Shown here in pieces: positions 40,721-47,241 of a stretch of DNA of 64,000 bases (positions are counted from its first letter, which is position 1; each line of letters begins with the position of its first letter). The stretch comes from a virus. The stretch covers positions 1 through 64,000 of IMG/VR virus record IMGVR_UViG_3300042924_003518, one strand, 5' to 3'. The notes beneath the pieces were generated by a model. It searched no databases. It was given only the letters and a program-made list of their open reading frames with translations, and was not told the origin of the DNA. The position numbers and the translations under genes are program-made.

Positions 40721-41143
40721 TTACAAGTATCGGGCGATAGCGTTGTAAGTTGAGGTAGAAACTACTTCCTCATCTGTCATCTTGAGAATACGAATAGCGT
40801 TCTCAATTTCATCTACCATTTCTTTGTATTGCCACTCATGATAAGTGTCAAAATCCTTTTCAGGTTGAGCAGGTAGGTCAATAGAACCTTTAGGCAAATC
40901 AAAAGAAACATGAACCATGCCATTGTATCTTAGATTAGCAGATAAGTCCTCTGCCTTGTTGATAGCGTTGAGAGAAAGTTTAGCAACATCTTTAGACCAC
41001 TTTTCGTGAGCCTTGTTGAACTTCTCCTCGTTAGTTGCTTGATTAGCCTTATCCTTTTGGATTTGTGCTAACTTAGTTTCTAAAGCCTTGATAACTTTAG
41101 TCGTAGCGATTTTCACGCTAATTGCTTTTTGGCTTCTTGCCAT
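40721..41143 (-). CDS. Hypothetical phage protein
   Basis: 140 aa, Lys-rich helical N-terminal half and a VSFDLPKGSIDLP segment. Own TTGACT-17-TAGACT promoter and AAGAAAGGA. Not recognised. Confidence 0.6.
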   Translation of the reverse strand: MARSQKAISVKIATTKVIKALETKLAQIQKDKANQATNEEKFNKAHEKWSKDVAKLSLNAINKAEDLSANLRYNGMVHVSFDLPKGSIDLPAQPEKDFDTYHEWQYKEMVDEIENAIRILKMTDEEVVSTSTYNAIARYL

Positions 41144-41210
41144 TTTGTTTTCCTTTCTTATGGGTTTTGGGTTATTTATAGTCTAACATTTTTCAGTTAG
41201 AAAGTCAAGT

Positions 41211-41233
41211 GAGCAGTTTTAGTAGTCATGCTC
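41211..41233 (-). other. 3'-end hairpin, GAGCA family copy 6
   Basis: CCTGAGCATG-N7-AAACTGCTC after a small TTCCT/AGGAA hairpin, downstream of paralog B. Confidence 0.6.
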
Positions 41234-41255
41234 AGGACTTTTCCTGTATTAGGAA

Positions 41256-41423
41256 TTACTTTGCTGTCCAAGTTGTCCAGCGAGGTGTGCCATTGACATC
41301 AAGTTTGACACGAACAGTTGAGCCGTCCTTGTTTGGCTTGATTTCTGTGATAGTGCCTGTAACCTTTGACTTCTGTGAGGTGTATAGGTCGCCTACCTTG
41401 TAGGTTGCTGTTGCTACTGCCAT
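41256..41423 (-). CDS. Small SH3-like protein, paralog B
   Basis: 55 aa: TYKVGDLYTSQKSKVTGTITEI, clearly related to paralog A at 40492-40659. TTGACA-17-CATAAT promoter upstream. Could be a KOW-like nucleic-acid binding fold; unproven. Confidence 0.6.
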   Translation of the reverse strand: MAVATATYKVGDLYTSQKSKVTGTITEIKPNKDGSTVRVKLDVNGTPRWTTWTAK

Positions 41424-41533
41424 TTTCTTTCTCCTTTGTTAGTTGTTTTCTTACTTGTTATTATTATGACATTTATTTTTTGCTGTGTCAAGTTATTTCT
41501 GACATTTCTCACATTTTGAGATTGTGAGATAGG

Positions 41534-41602
41534 TCACTTTAGGGGGGGATAGAAAAGCACCCATAGGAGCATAGCCCACCCTAATAATAGTATTATTTTC
41601 AT
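41534..41602 (-). CDS. Membrane microprotein (22 aa)
   Basis: MKIILLLGWAMLLWVLFYPP, then LK: one hydrophobic helix. AAGGGACAG sits just upstream, after the gp88 stop, supporting translation. Could be toxin-like or lysis-related; unknown. Confidence 0.42.
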   Translation of the reverse strand: MKIILLLGWAMLLWVLFYPPLK

Positions 41603-41609
41603 CTGTCCC

Positions 41610-42329
41610 TTACTTTTTCTTTGCGCTAAATACTATATCAGATTTCTCGTCAATACACAAGCCACAAGACACGCATGCGCTGCCTGCCTGTGAGATTAGG
41701 GGAATAGCCTTTTTATTCTCAGGACACTTAGCACCAGGCTTGCCTATCATTGCCTTTAGGTCTGCCTGCCCAATTGCGAAGGTATCCGCAAGGTATGCCA
41801 ATCGAATGCCCTTTTCCTTATTTAGACTAATAGCAATCTCTTTGTTATCTTTATCTGTTGAATAGTATAGAGATAAGTTATCTATATTCTTTAGCATATT
41901 AGCAGCAGAGGCTACACGTGTATAAACCCAGAATTTGATATCAGGGTTATTTAGAATAACGTGTTTCCATGCGAATGCGTACTCATCAGAAAAGAAGTCC
42001 CCGTCCCAGTGAATGCGGAATAGCAGAGGAGCGTCTTTCTTTTCACAATCTTTTCTAAAGTCTTCAATCATTTCCTGCAGCAGGTTTTCCATAGTGTCAT
42101 GGTCTGCGTCTTTTAGTAATTCCCAATTGTGCAGGAGTACAGCCTTTACTCCTTTGTATACTCTTTCAAGTTTTCCTGCGTAACAAACACTTTCACAAGT
42201 ATTGGTGGCACCAGGGCACGAGAAAGCCTTTCCAGCAGGCAATCCAAAAGTGTTGGCAATTGTTGGGGTTTTTCCATTGGGTGAGACGGCATTAGTTACC
42301 TTTCTGTCCATGCTACGTTTTAGTTTCAT
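41610..42329 (-). CDS. Gp88-family protein
   Basis: 239 aa. Cysteine clusters SCPGATNTCESVCYAG near the N-terminus and CVSCGLC near the C-terminus, with FRIHWDGDFFSDEYAFAW and IKFWVYTR, match the gene product 88 domain known from actinophages. The Cys pattern suggests an Fe-S cluster; function unknown. Promoter TTGACT-17-TATAAT and AAAGAAAGGA upstream. Confidence 0.8.
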   Translation of the reverse strand: MKLKRSMDRKVTNAVSPNGKTPTIANTFGLPAGKAFSCPGATNTCESVCYAGKLERVYKGVKAVLLHNWELLKDADHDTMENLLQEMIEDFRKDCEKKDAPLLFRIHWDGDFFSDEYAFAWKHVILNNPDIKFWVYTRVASAANMLKNIDNLSLYYSTDKDNKEIAISLNKEKGIRLAYLADTFAIGQADLKAMIGKPGAKCPENKKAIPLISQAGSACVSCGLCIDEKSDIVFSAKKK

Positions 42330-42361
42330 GGGTTCCTTTCTTTATTTTTATTATAACATTT

Positions 42362-42493
42362 TTATTTTGATAAGTCAAATTTTTTGTGTTTAACTTTGCG
42401 GGAGTAGGATTTTTTATTCCTTAATGGAGTTGCAGCATTAGATCTGCGTAATTCCATAAGTCTGCGTAATTCCTCAGCCGTTTTTTTCATCAT
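42362..42493 (-). CDS. Small basic protein, leaderless
   Basis: 43 aa with a repeated EELRRLMELRRS motif and KSYSRKVKHKK, probably nucleic-acid binding. TAAGAT lies exactly 6 nt before ATG. Its end overlaps the gp88 promoter. Confidence 0.48.
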   Translation of the reverse strand: MMKKTAEELRRLMELRRSNAATPLRNKKSYSRKVKHKKFDLSK

Positions 42494-42549
42494 GTAATAA
42501 TCTTATCATAAAAATAACAAAAATGCAAATGTCCGAATTGTCCGAATCG

Positions 42550-42555
42550 CCTAGG
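42550..42555. repeat. CCTAGG site
   Basis: CGCCTAGGCG palindrome just after a gene end. One of six CCTAGG sites at 35297, 40357, 42550, 44505, 46118 and 46127, usually within GCCTAGGCGATTTT-like context. Confidence 0.6.
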
Positions 42556-42561
42556 CGGTTT

Positions 42562-42795
42562 TTAGAAGTTTTCTATAAATAATTCAAAACGTTCATCATC
42601 AGTTATATCTGAAATTTCTTTTTCACCAAATTCATTTTCATAGGTGACAACATAACCAAATTTTGCTGGGGCAATTTCAATTACTCTAACAACTTCATCA
42701 TTCAAACCAATTAGATCTCCTACTTCTAATTGGTCTGCGTTGAGAATATCTACCAAGCGAAAGTCTTCTTCCATACGAATCATTGTATCAGACAT
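42562..42795 (-). CDS. Hypothetical protein
   Basis: 77 aa, ADQLEVGDLIGLNDEVVRV then YVVTYENEFGEKEI, beta-rich, SH3-like pattern. Overlap-free, 0 nt from its neighbour. Unknown. Confidence 0.55.
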   Translation of the reverse strand: MSDTMIRMEEDFRLVDILNADQLEVGDLIGLNDEVVRVIEIAPAKFGYVVTYENEFGEKEISDITDDERFELFIENF

Positions 42796-43005
42796 TTAGC
42801 GAATGGATACCTCTCCATTACGATAAAAGGTTTTTGTATACATTTTACCTGTTGGGTCTGATAGGTTGTAGGTTGCGTATTCCTTAGCATCTCCAAAGTC
42901 TACGCATTTATCCCACACATTTACGGCTTCAAGCATGTCTGATACTCGCAGGGTATTTACAAGGCTTCCGTCATAGGAAGTAGTAAGTGAGTAAGTGTAT
43001 TCCAT
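42796..43005 (-). CDS. Small conserved phage protein
   Basis: 69 aa, beta-rich (YTYSLTTSYDGSLVNTLRVS, NLSDPTGKMYTKTFY). Not named; the pattern recurs in phages. Confidence 0.55.
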   Translation of the reverse strand: MEYTYSLTTSYDGSLVNTLRVSDMLEAVNVWDKCVDFGDAKEYATYNLSDPTGKMYTKTFYRNGEVSIR

Positions 43006-43006
43006 T

Positions 43007-43147
43007 TTAGATTTCCTCCATCGCTATTAGTTCGTCATTTACAAGTCTGAAGCCTGTTGAGATTACTACCTCGCCATCTTCTCCTTCATGGAAGAACGCT
43101 TCAGGGAATAGGTCAAGAACCTTTACTACCATTTCATCAAATTTCAT
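43007..43147 (-). CDS. Small conserved actinophage protein
   Basis: 46 aa: MKFDEMVVKVLDLFPEAFF ... DGEVVISTGFRL. A short family seen in several actinophages, from memory; role unknown. Confidence 0.58.
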   Translation of the reverse strand: MKFDEMVVKVLDLFPEAFFHEGEDGEVVISTGFRLVNDELIAMEEI

Positions 43148-43428
43148 TAGACTTCCTCTCTTTCAATAAGCCACGCATCAAGGTGGTGTTGTTCAATAAT
43201 AGCCCAAGCAGGAGCAGTAGTCAAACCTTTATAACTTACACCTTCAGGCATAGGAATTTCTAAATCCCAAAGTCCTGCGTCATTCACAGCGTCAATGGCT
43301 TCAACACAAGGTTGAACCATGATAGGTGGAACGGGTGGGTAGTGATTAGCAGACAAGTGAATTCTAATCTGCTTCTCAATAGCCATATCATCAAACAACG
43401 CTAAATCGTGTGCGAAATTACTTCCCAT
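43147..43428 (-). CDS. Conserved phage protein
   Basis: 93 aa from ATG 43428 (a longer frame exists upstream). VPPIMVQPCVEAIDAVND, GVSYKGLTTAPAWAI and HHLDAWL match a recurrent family. Unknown function. Confidence 0.62.
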   Translation of the reverse strand: MGSNFAHDLALFDDMAIEKQIRIHLSANHYPPVPPIMVQPCVEAIDAVNDAGLWDLEIPMPEGVSYKGLTTAPAWAIIEQHHLDAWLIEREEV

Positions 43429-43429
43429 A

Positions 43430-43642
43430 TTAGTAAGCCTCCTGTGTTGTAAATAATTGAGGCTCACTTAGTAAGCCATTGTCAAATAATACTGAGCCGT
43501 CTTCGTCAAGGATTAGCCCGTAGATATTACACTCGCAGTCCTCCATGTCGTAGTCCTCGCCATTAGCAAATCCATGATAACCCTTGCCGTAGCATAGGTC
43601 GCAGTTAGCAATAGTCCGTAGTGCGTATTCCAATTTATCCAT
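43430..43642 (-). CDS. DnaJ-type zinc-finger-like protein
   Basis: 70 aa with CDLCYGKGYHGF ... CECN, the CxxCxGxG knuckle followed by CxC. Promoter with TTTGTCAGTCCCCC motif and GAAAGAAAGGA upstream. A shorter relative is at 46684. Confidence 0.6.
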   Translation of the reverse strand: MDKLEYALRTIANCDLCYGKGYHGFANGEDYDMEDCECNIYGLILDEDGSVLFDNGLLSEPQLFTTQEAY

Positions 43643-43685
43643 TTTTTATTTCCTTTCTTTCAATAATCTAACCTTATCATGGGGG

Positions 43686-43692
43686 ACTGACA
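43686..43692 (-). promoter_or_regulatory. TGTCAGT element copy 1
   Basis: TTTGTCAGTCCCCCATGATAAG on the minus strand, upstream of gene 43430-43642. Five related sites lie at 44414, 46029, 46206, 46393 and 46632. Confidence 0.5.
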
Positions 43693-43713
43693 AAATCAAA
43701 TCCCCCACGCCCT

Positions 43714-44211
43714 TTACCACGAAGAAGTGTAGTAAAAGGACAATTTGGACATTTCGGGTAGAGCAAATACTCTGTCCAATTTAGCCTTAGTATTCTTTAG
43801 GTCTTGCCAATACCATTCATCGATATCAGTACCGCCAAAGAAAAATCCTGCTTGTGGGGGTAACAAGTTAGGATTACGCTCTGCCAAAGCCTTATTCACA
43901 AGATCAAGTAGAGATTTCAATTTCTCATGGGATACATAGTATTCTCCACAATTATCTTCTCCACCCTGAACATTCTTTACAAACCAAGCGTGTATCTGAT
44001 TAGCCTTGCGCCAATAAGCACAAGTTACTTCAACATGAACGCCATAGATATCAACAGCAACATCTTTCATTCCTGCTGTTTCAACAATATTATTCCACAA
44101 AGGGAATACCACTTCAGGAGAGTCATAAGACAATTCATCATTATCCTGTAACGCCTGCCAATTTACTTTTTCCACATACTTTTTAGCGTGGAGATACATA
44201 TCCAAACCCAT
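43714..44211 (-). CDS. Conserved phage protein (MGLDMYL family)
   Basis: 165 aa starting MGLDMYLHAKK, with CAYWRKANQIHAWFV and GTDIDEWYWQDL. A widespread phage family of unknown function. Start AATAAAATGG overlaps the previous gene's end region. Confidence 0.72.
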   Translation of the reverse strand: MGLDMYLHAKKYVEKVNWQALQDNDELSYDSPEVVFPLWNNIVETAGMKDVAVDIYGVHVEVTCAYWRKANQIHAWFVKNVQGGEDNCGEYYVSHEKLKSLLDLVNKALAERNPNLLPPQAGFFFGGTDIDEWYWQDLKNTKAKLDRVFALPEMSKLSFYYTSSW

Positions 44212-44212
44212 T

Positions 44213-44368
44213 TTATTGAGCCTCCTCTACAACATCGACAACATCAAACACATCAAACTTTGCTAATTCGTTTTCAGGCAAATTTAGAAAAGTTTTATTT
44301 AGAGCAAATACAGCAGATAAATCTGAGTCTGCTTCAGTAACAAAACTAATTAGAACATTTTTTTTCAT
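44213..44368 (-). CDS. Small hypothetical protein
   Basis: 51 aa, beta/alpha pattern (KKNVLISFVTEADSDLSAV), acidic tail. AAAGAAAGGA precedes it. Confidence 0.55.
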   Translation of the reverse strand: MKKNVLISFVTEADSDLSAVFALNKTFLNLPENELAKFDVFDVVDVVEEAQ

Positions 44369-44429
44369 TAGTTATCCTTTCTTTATTTTCAGGCTTCCAG
44401 CCTATCATTTTCTACTGACATTTTCAATC

Positions 44430-44439
44430 CGACACGCCG
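44430..44439 (-). promoter_or_regulatory. CGGCGTGTCG motif copy 2
   Basis: Followed after 2 nt by TTGAAAATGTCAGT, so it abuts the -35 region of gene 44213-44368. Confidence 0.55.
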
Positions 44440-44480
44440 ATAAATCTGTGGGGAAATTCACATTGTAACGTAATTCACAT

Positions 44481-44510
44481 TGTGGATAAACCTGTGGAAA
44501 ACCCCCTAGG
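44481..44510. promoter_or_regulatory. DnaA box plus CCTAGG
   Basis: TGTGGATAA (44481-44489, reverse DnaA box) followed by CCCCCTAGG (CCTAGG 44505-44510). Similar pair at 46106-46123. Confidence 0.55.
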
Positions 44511-44527
44511 CGATTTTAGTTGAAAGT

Positions 44528-44626
44528 TCAAGCATTTTTAGCAGCGCACACAAAACACTTTAGATCTGCGATAAAAATTCTACCGCAGATTTCGCATTTA
44601 CTAAATTTAGTTTTCTTTCGTGGCAT
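44528..44626 (-). CDS. Zinc-ribbon microprotein
   Basis: 32 aa: CEIC then CFVC, one zinc ribbon with a PRKKTKFSK basic start. Overlaps the next small gene by 20 nt. Confidence 0.5.
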   Translation of the reverse strand: MPRKKTKFSKCEICGRIFIADLKCFVCAAKNA

Positions 44627-44693
44627 TTCTAATTATAAAATAAATTGAAAGCACTAAACCAATTTGAACAAGTGTAGTTAGAATTCTCATCAT
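44607..44693 (-). CDS. Membrane microprotein (28 aa)
   Basis: MMRILTTLVQIGLVLSIYFI, then basic tail. Starts overlapping the previous TGA (ATGATGA). Confidence 0.42.
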   Translation of the reverse strand: MMRILTTLVQIGLVLSIYFIIRNATKEN

Positions 44694-44884
44694 ACTGGAA
44701 TTAGTCCTATCTCATCAACACCGCAAGCAGTTTCAAATTTTGCTTTGTCGAACATTTCGTTTTTAGTTGAGAAATAAACTGCGAAACTTTCCACGAGGTC
44801 TTCATAGACCTGCGGGTGAATTTCATCTTTGACATCATTTAGAATTGAGGCGATAGCCTTGAAGTGTGATTTAGTTAGTGACAT
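44690..44884 (-). CDS. Conserved small phage protein
   Basis: 64 aa helical: LTKSHFKAIASILNDVK ... FDKAKFETACG, a family often seen in phages. Unknown function. Confidence 0.62.
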   Translation of the reverse strand: MSLTKSHFKAIASILNDVKDEIHPQVYEDLVESFAVYFSTKNEMFDKAKFETACGVDEIGLIPV

Positions 44885-45144
44885 TATTTATTTTCCTCAT
44901 CTAATAGAATGAAAGCAGTTGAGCCACCTTCGTTGATTTTTTCTAATTCATTTACTAATTCTGTATGAGTTAGAATTGAAGCATCACCTAACAAGTCTGT
45001 AATTGCTTGAAGATTCATTTGAGTAAATACGCCTGCGGGAAGCATAGCAATTTGATTTGCCATTGGTGAATTATTATATACTCTTGAAATAAATTTTACA
45101 CCTTGAGCGGTAAATGGGTAATCTGTATAAGTTGTTGTAGTCAT
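44884..45144 (-). CDS. Conserved small phage protein
   Basis: 86 aa. YPFTAQGVKFISRVYNNS, MNLQAITDLLGDASI. Stop shares a base with the next start. Unnamed family. Confidence 0.58.
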   Translation of the reverse strand: MTTTTYTDYPFTAQGVKFISRVYNNSPMANQIAMLPAGVFTQMNLQAITDLLGDASILTHTELVNELEKINEGGSTAFILLDEENK

Positions 45145-45257
45145 TAGTTATTGCCTTTCTTAGTTGTTGATACAATTTTAGCGATTTTCTCTGAGTTTGT
45201 CAATTGTTGCGCTTTGCGCTGTGCTTCAATATAAGCCTTGAATTCATCAAGTTTCAT
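45144..45257 (-). CDS. Very small basic protein
   Basis: 37 aa (MKLDEFKAYIEAQRKAQQLT...), overlaps both neighbours by 1 nt, so translation is coupled. Confidence 0.5.
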   Translation of the reverse strand: MKLDEFKAYIEAQRKAQQLTNSEKIAKIVSTTKKGNN

Positions 45258-45469
45258 TAGTCTGCCACCTTTACGGCGACAGTAGCCCATTCGTCATTGA
45301 AACGACCTGTTGGGCGGTAGCGAATAGCGAAAGCCTCATAGCCTTCTGATAAATAAATATCCTCACGCTTTTCTGCGTGGTTGATAATTCCGCCATTGAA
45401 ACGACGGCGTAGAGAACGAGGTGCGTAGTAAGTATCTACCAGCAAATCTTCAATTGAATAAGTTTTCAT
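45257..45469 (-). CDS. Conserved phage protein
   Basis: 70 aa: YYAPRSLRRRFNGGIINHAEKRE then EGYEAFAIRYRPTG and WATVAVKVAD, a recurrent phage family. AAAGAAAGGT site. Unknown function. Confidence 0.68.
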   Translation of the reverse strand: MKTYSIEDLLVDTYYAPRSLRRRFNGGIINHAEKREDIYLSEGYEAFAIRYRPTGRFNDEWATVAVKVAD

Positions 45470-45526
45470 AGTTTTTACCTTTCTTTATGTATCCTATTAT
45501 TTCATATTTTGGCGTAGAAATCAAAT

Positions 45527-45536
45527 CGACACGCCG
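45527..45536 (-). promoter_or_regulatory. CGGCGTGTCG motif copy 3
   Basis: 2 nt before TTTGATT in the promoter of gene 45257-45469. Confidence 0.55.
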
Positions 45537-45550
45537 TTAGTTTTTGTGAT

Positions 45551-45697
45551 TTATCTCTCAGCCTGTTTTAGTAGGTAGGCATTATTGAGAGGGCGTGGAT
45601 TATTAGAGAATAAACTCTCAACCACGGCTTTATCCTTTATCGCTTGGATTTTGCGTTGCTCTTGTTGAGCCTTTAGTATTCTATCAAATGTAGTCAT
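45551..45697 (-). CDS. Small basic protein
   Basis: 48 aa (MTTFDRILKAQQEQRKIQAI...). Promoter TTGACA-17-AATAAT and AAAGAAAGGT. Unknown function. Confidence 0.55.
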   Translation of the reverse strand: MTTFDRILKAQQEQRKIQAIKDKAVVESLFSNNPRPLNNAYLLKQAER

Positions 45698-45752
45698 TTT
45701 TCGACCTTTCTTTATAATTTTATTATTTCATACTTTTGTAAAAATGTCAATT

Positions 45753-45762
45753 CGACACGCCG
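45753..45762 (-). promoter_or_regulatory. CGGCGTGTCG motif copy 4
   Basis: CGGCGTGTCGAATTGACA: the motif ends 2 nt before a perfect -35 of gene 45551-45697. Confidence 0.65.
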
Positions 45763-45782
45763 TAGCGTGGGTGTGATTTACC

Positions 45783-45980
45783 TCACACAGGGAGAATATC
45801 TGTTCCGTAGTATTCTACGGCTTCAACAATGTTCATCATGCCTTTATAGTCACGGCAAGAGTAGCAGATAGCGTTCCAACCATCTGTTAGTGATGAGCAA
45901 AATACGCAGATTTTATCTGTTAAGCAGAAATCCATTTCAATTAACAAATCTACTACTTCATTTCTATTTAGTGTAGTCAT
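45783..45980 (-). CDS. Small zinc protein
   Basis: 65 aa with CVFC and CYSC knuckles. Promoter region has TTTGTCAGTCCCCCCTGATAGG. Unknown function. Confidence 0.58.
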   Translation of the reverse strand: MTTLNRNEVVDLLIEMDFCLTDKICVFCSSLTDGWNAICYSCRDYKGMMNIVEAVEYYGTDILPV

Positions 45981-46250
45981 TTTCTGACCTACCTTTCTTT
46001 TTGTTATACTGGTATCCTATCAGGGGGGACTGACAAATTAGCCTGTTTTTCGGGCGTGTCGGGAAACTATTTTTGTGACCTTAGACACATAACTTATACA
46101 CAGCCTGTGGATAACCCCCTAGGTTGCCTAGGAAAATCGGACATTTAGGACATGTGATACAGAACACAAAATATTTTTTATTTTATCGGCGTGTCGTGTT
46201 GACTTTGTCAGTGTTCTATGTTATTATTCTCCTATAAAGAAAGGTTAGTT
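45981..46250. promoter_or_regulatory. Divergent control region
   Basis: 270 nt between minus and plus blocks. Holds TGTCAGT elements facing both ways (46029 minus, 46206 plus), GGGCGTGTCG (46052) and CGGCGTGTCG (46187-46196), DnaA boxes TTATACACA (46094-46102) and TGTGGATAA (46106-46114), two CCTAGG sites (46118, 46127), and the promoter TTGACT-17-TATTAT for the plus genes. Confidence 0.65.
46187..46196 (+). promoter_or_regulatory. CGGCGTGTCG motif copy 6
   Basis: CGGCGTGTCG then 2 nt, then TTGACT; the only plus-strand copy next to a -35, the same distance as on the minus strand. Confidence 0.6.
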
Positions 46251-46358
46251 ATGAGTAAGAAAAAATGTATGTTGTGTGGTCAGACCACTTATGTCTCTAA
46301 GCGCAGTATCCCTGCGATATGTCCGAATTGTGTAGATTCGCTAAATAGTGTGAGATAA
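46251..46358 (+). CDS. Zinc-ribbon microprotein
   Basis: 35 aa: CMLC then CPNC. TTGACT-17-TATTAT promoter and AAAGAAAGGT. Unknown function. Confidence 0.58.
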   Translation: MSKKKCMLCGQTTYVSKRSIPAICPNCVDSLNSVR

Positions 46359-46441
46359 ATCACACGGGGGACACCACAGACACCCCCCAAAATGTCAGTG
46401 GCAGGGTATAGAATAACAGTATTAGAAAAAAGAAAGGTTAG

Positions 46442-46627
46442 GTGGCAAATATGCTAAACCTAAGTTATACAGCACAGAAAGAGGATACTCTCGTTTCTGT
46501 ATCAAATCGCCTCATGGTTAGTGAGCGTCAAATAAATGACCTATTAGATACTCTTGTATCAAGTGGTTATGATATTCTCTCAACAGAGATTACAGACGGA
46601 GATTATTCTCCACATTGGCAAGGTTAG
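46442..46627 (+). CDS. Small hypothetical protein with HTH-like pattern
   Basis: 61 aa from GTG 46442 or ATG 46451. VSERQINDLLDTLVSSGYDI reads as a helix-turn-helix-like segment. AAAGAAAGGT upstream. Confidence 0.52.
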   Translation: MANMLNLSYTAQKEDTLVSVSNRLMVSERQINDLLDTLVSSGYDILSTEITDGDYSPHWQG

Positions 46628-46683
46628 TCCTTGTCAGTGCCCCCTGATAGAATTACATCAACAAAAAAGAAAAGGATAAATAA

Positions 46684-46794
46684 ATGATAAACTCAGTTCA
46701 AACAATAGATTGCGATACATGCTCAGGCAGAGGGCACATCTTTTATGGTGATAACGAGGATTACGCCATTGAGCCTTGCGAGTGCGTGTTATAG
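46684..46794 (+). CDS. DnaJ-type zinc-finger microprotein
   Basis: 36 aa: CDTCSGRGHIF ... CECV, related to the knuckle in gene 43430-43642. AAAAGGAT site. Its stop overlaps the next GTG. Confidence 0.57.
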   Translation: MINSVQTIDCDTCSGRGHIFYGDNEDYAIEPCECVL

Positions 46795-46943
46795 TGGCAG
46801 GGTATAGCGTAGAACAATTACGCAGAAAAGCACACTTAGAAAATGGCGGGACATTAGCAAATTATGACCGCTCACATTACTTACATGATAAAATAGAATT
46901 AGGAGAAAATAACAATGATACAAGTAAAACTAACAACAGTTAG
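46794..46943 (+). CDS. Possible small overlapping protein
   Basis: 49 aa from GTG 46794 (TAGTG overlap). Basic N-terminus (SVEQLRRKAH). Overlaps the next gene by 29 nt, so it may be shorter or spurious. Confidence 0.4.
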   Translation: MAGYSVEQLRRKAHLENGGTLANYDRSHYLHDKIELGENNNDTSKTNNS

Positions 46944-47118
46944 CGGAGAGTCTAAGACTATTCCGTTTTACAATAAACAAGCAGTAGAAAATTTTATAGG
47001 TTTCTTTCCAGCACAGTTGCCAAAAGGTGTTGCGGTTTGTATTGACGCACCACTTATCGGAATTCACAACGGGTGGATTGTCGGGGAAAAGCAGGCAGTG
47101 GAACAACTTATTGACTAA
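46915..47118 (+). CDS. Small conserved phage protein
   Basis: 67 aa after AGGAGAAAATAAC. Beta-rich with FYNKQAVENFIGFFP and GWIVGEKQAVEQL. Unknown. Confidence 0.58.
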   Translation: MIQVKLTTVSGESKTIPFYNKQAVENFIGFFPAQLPKGVAVCIDAPLIGIHNGWIVGEKQAVEQLID

Positions 47119-47140
47119 GTAGCGGATCTATAAATAAAAG

Positions 47141-47172
47141 AAGTGGTGGGCTATGTGCTCACTATTTTTTTT
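47141..47172 (+). terminator. Possible terminator
   Basis: AGTG...CACT hairpin-like sequence followed by eight Ts at the end of the small plus-strand cluster; the stem is imperfect. Confidence 0.45.
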
Positions 47173-47229
47173 GCTTTTTTATTATTATTTCCCGTATCAT
47201 ACATTTCAGCAAAAAATTCAGATTTTTGG

Positions 47230-47235
47230 TATAAT
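47230..47235 (+). promoter_or_regulatory. Leaderless promoter -10 for AdoMet decarboxylase
   Basis: TATAAT followed by GGATCC (6 nt) and ATG 47242. Confidence 0.65.
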
Positions 47236-47241
47236 GGATCC

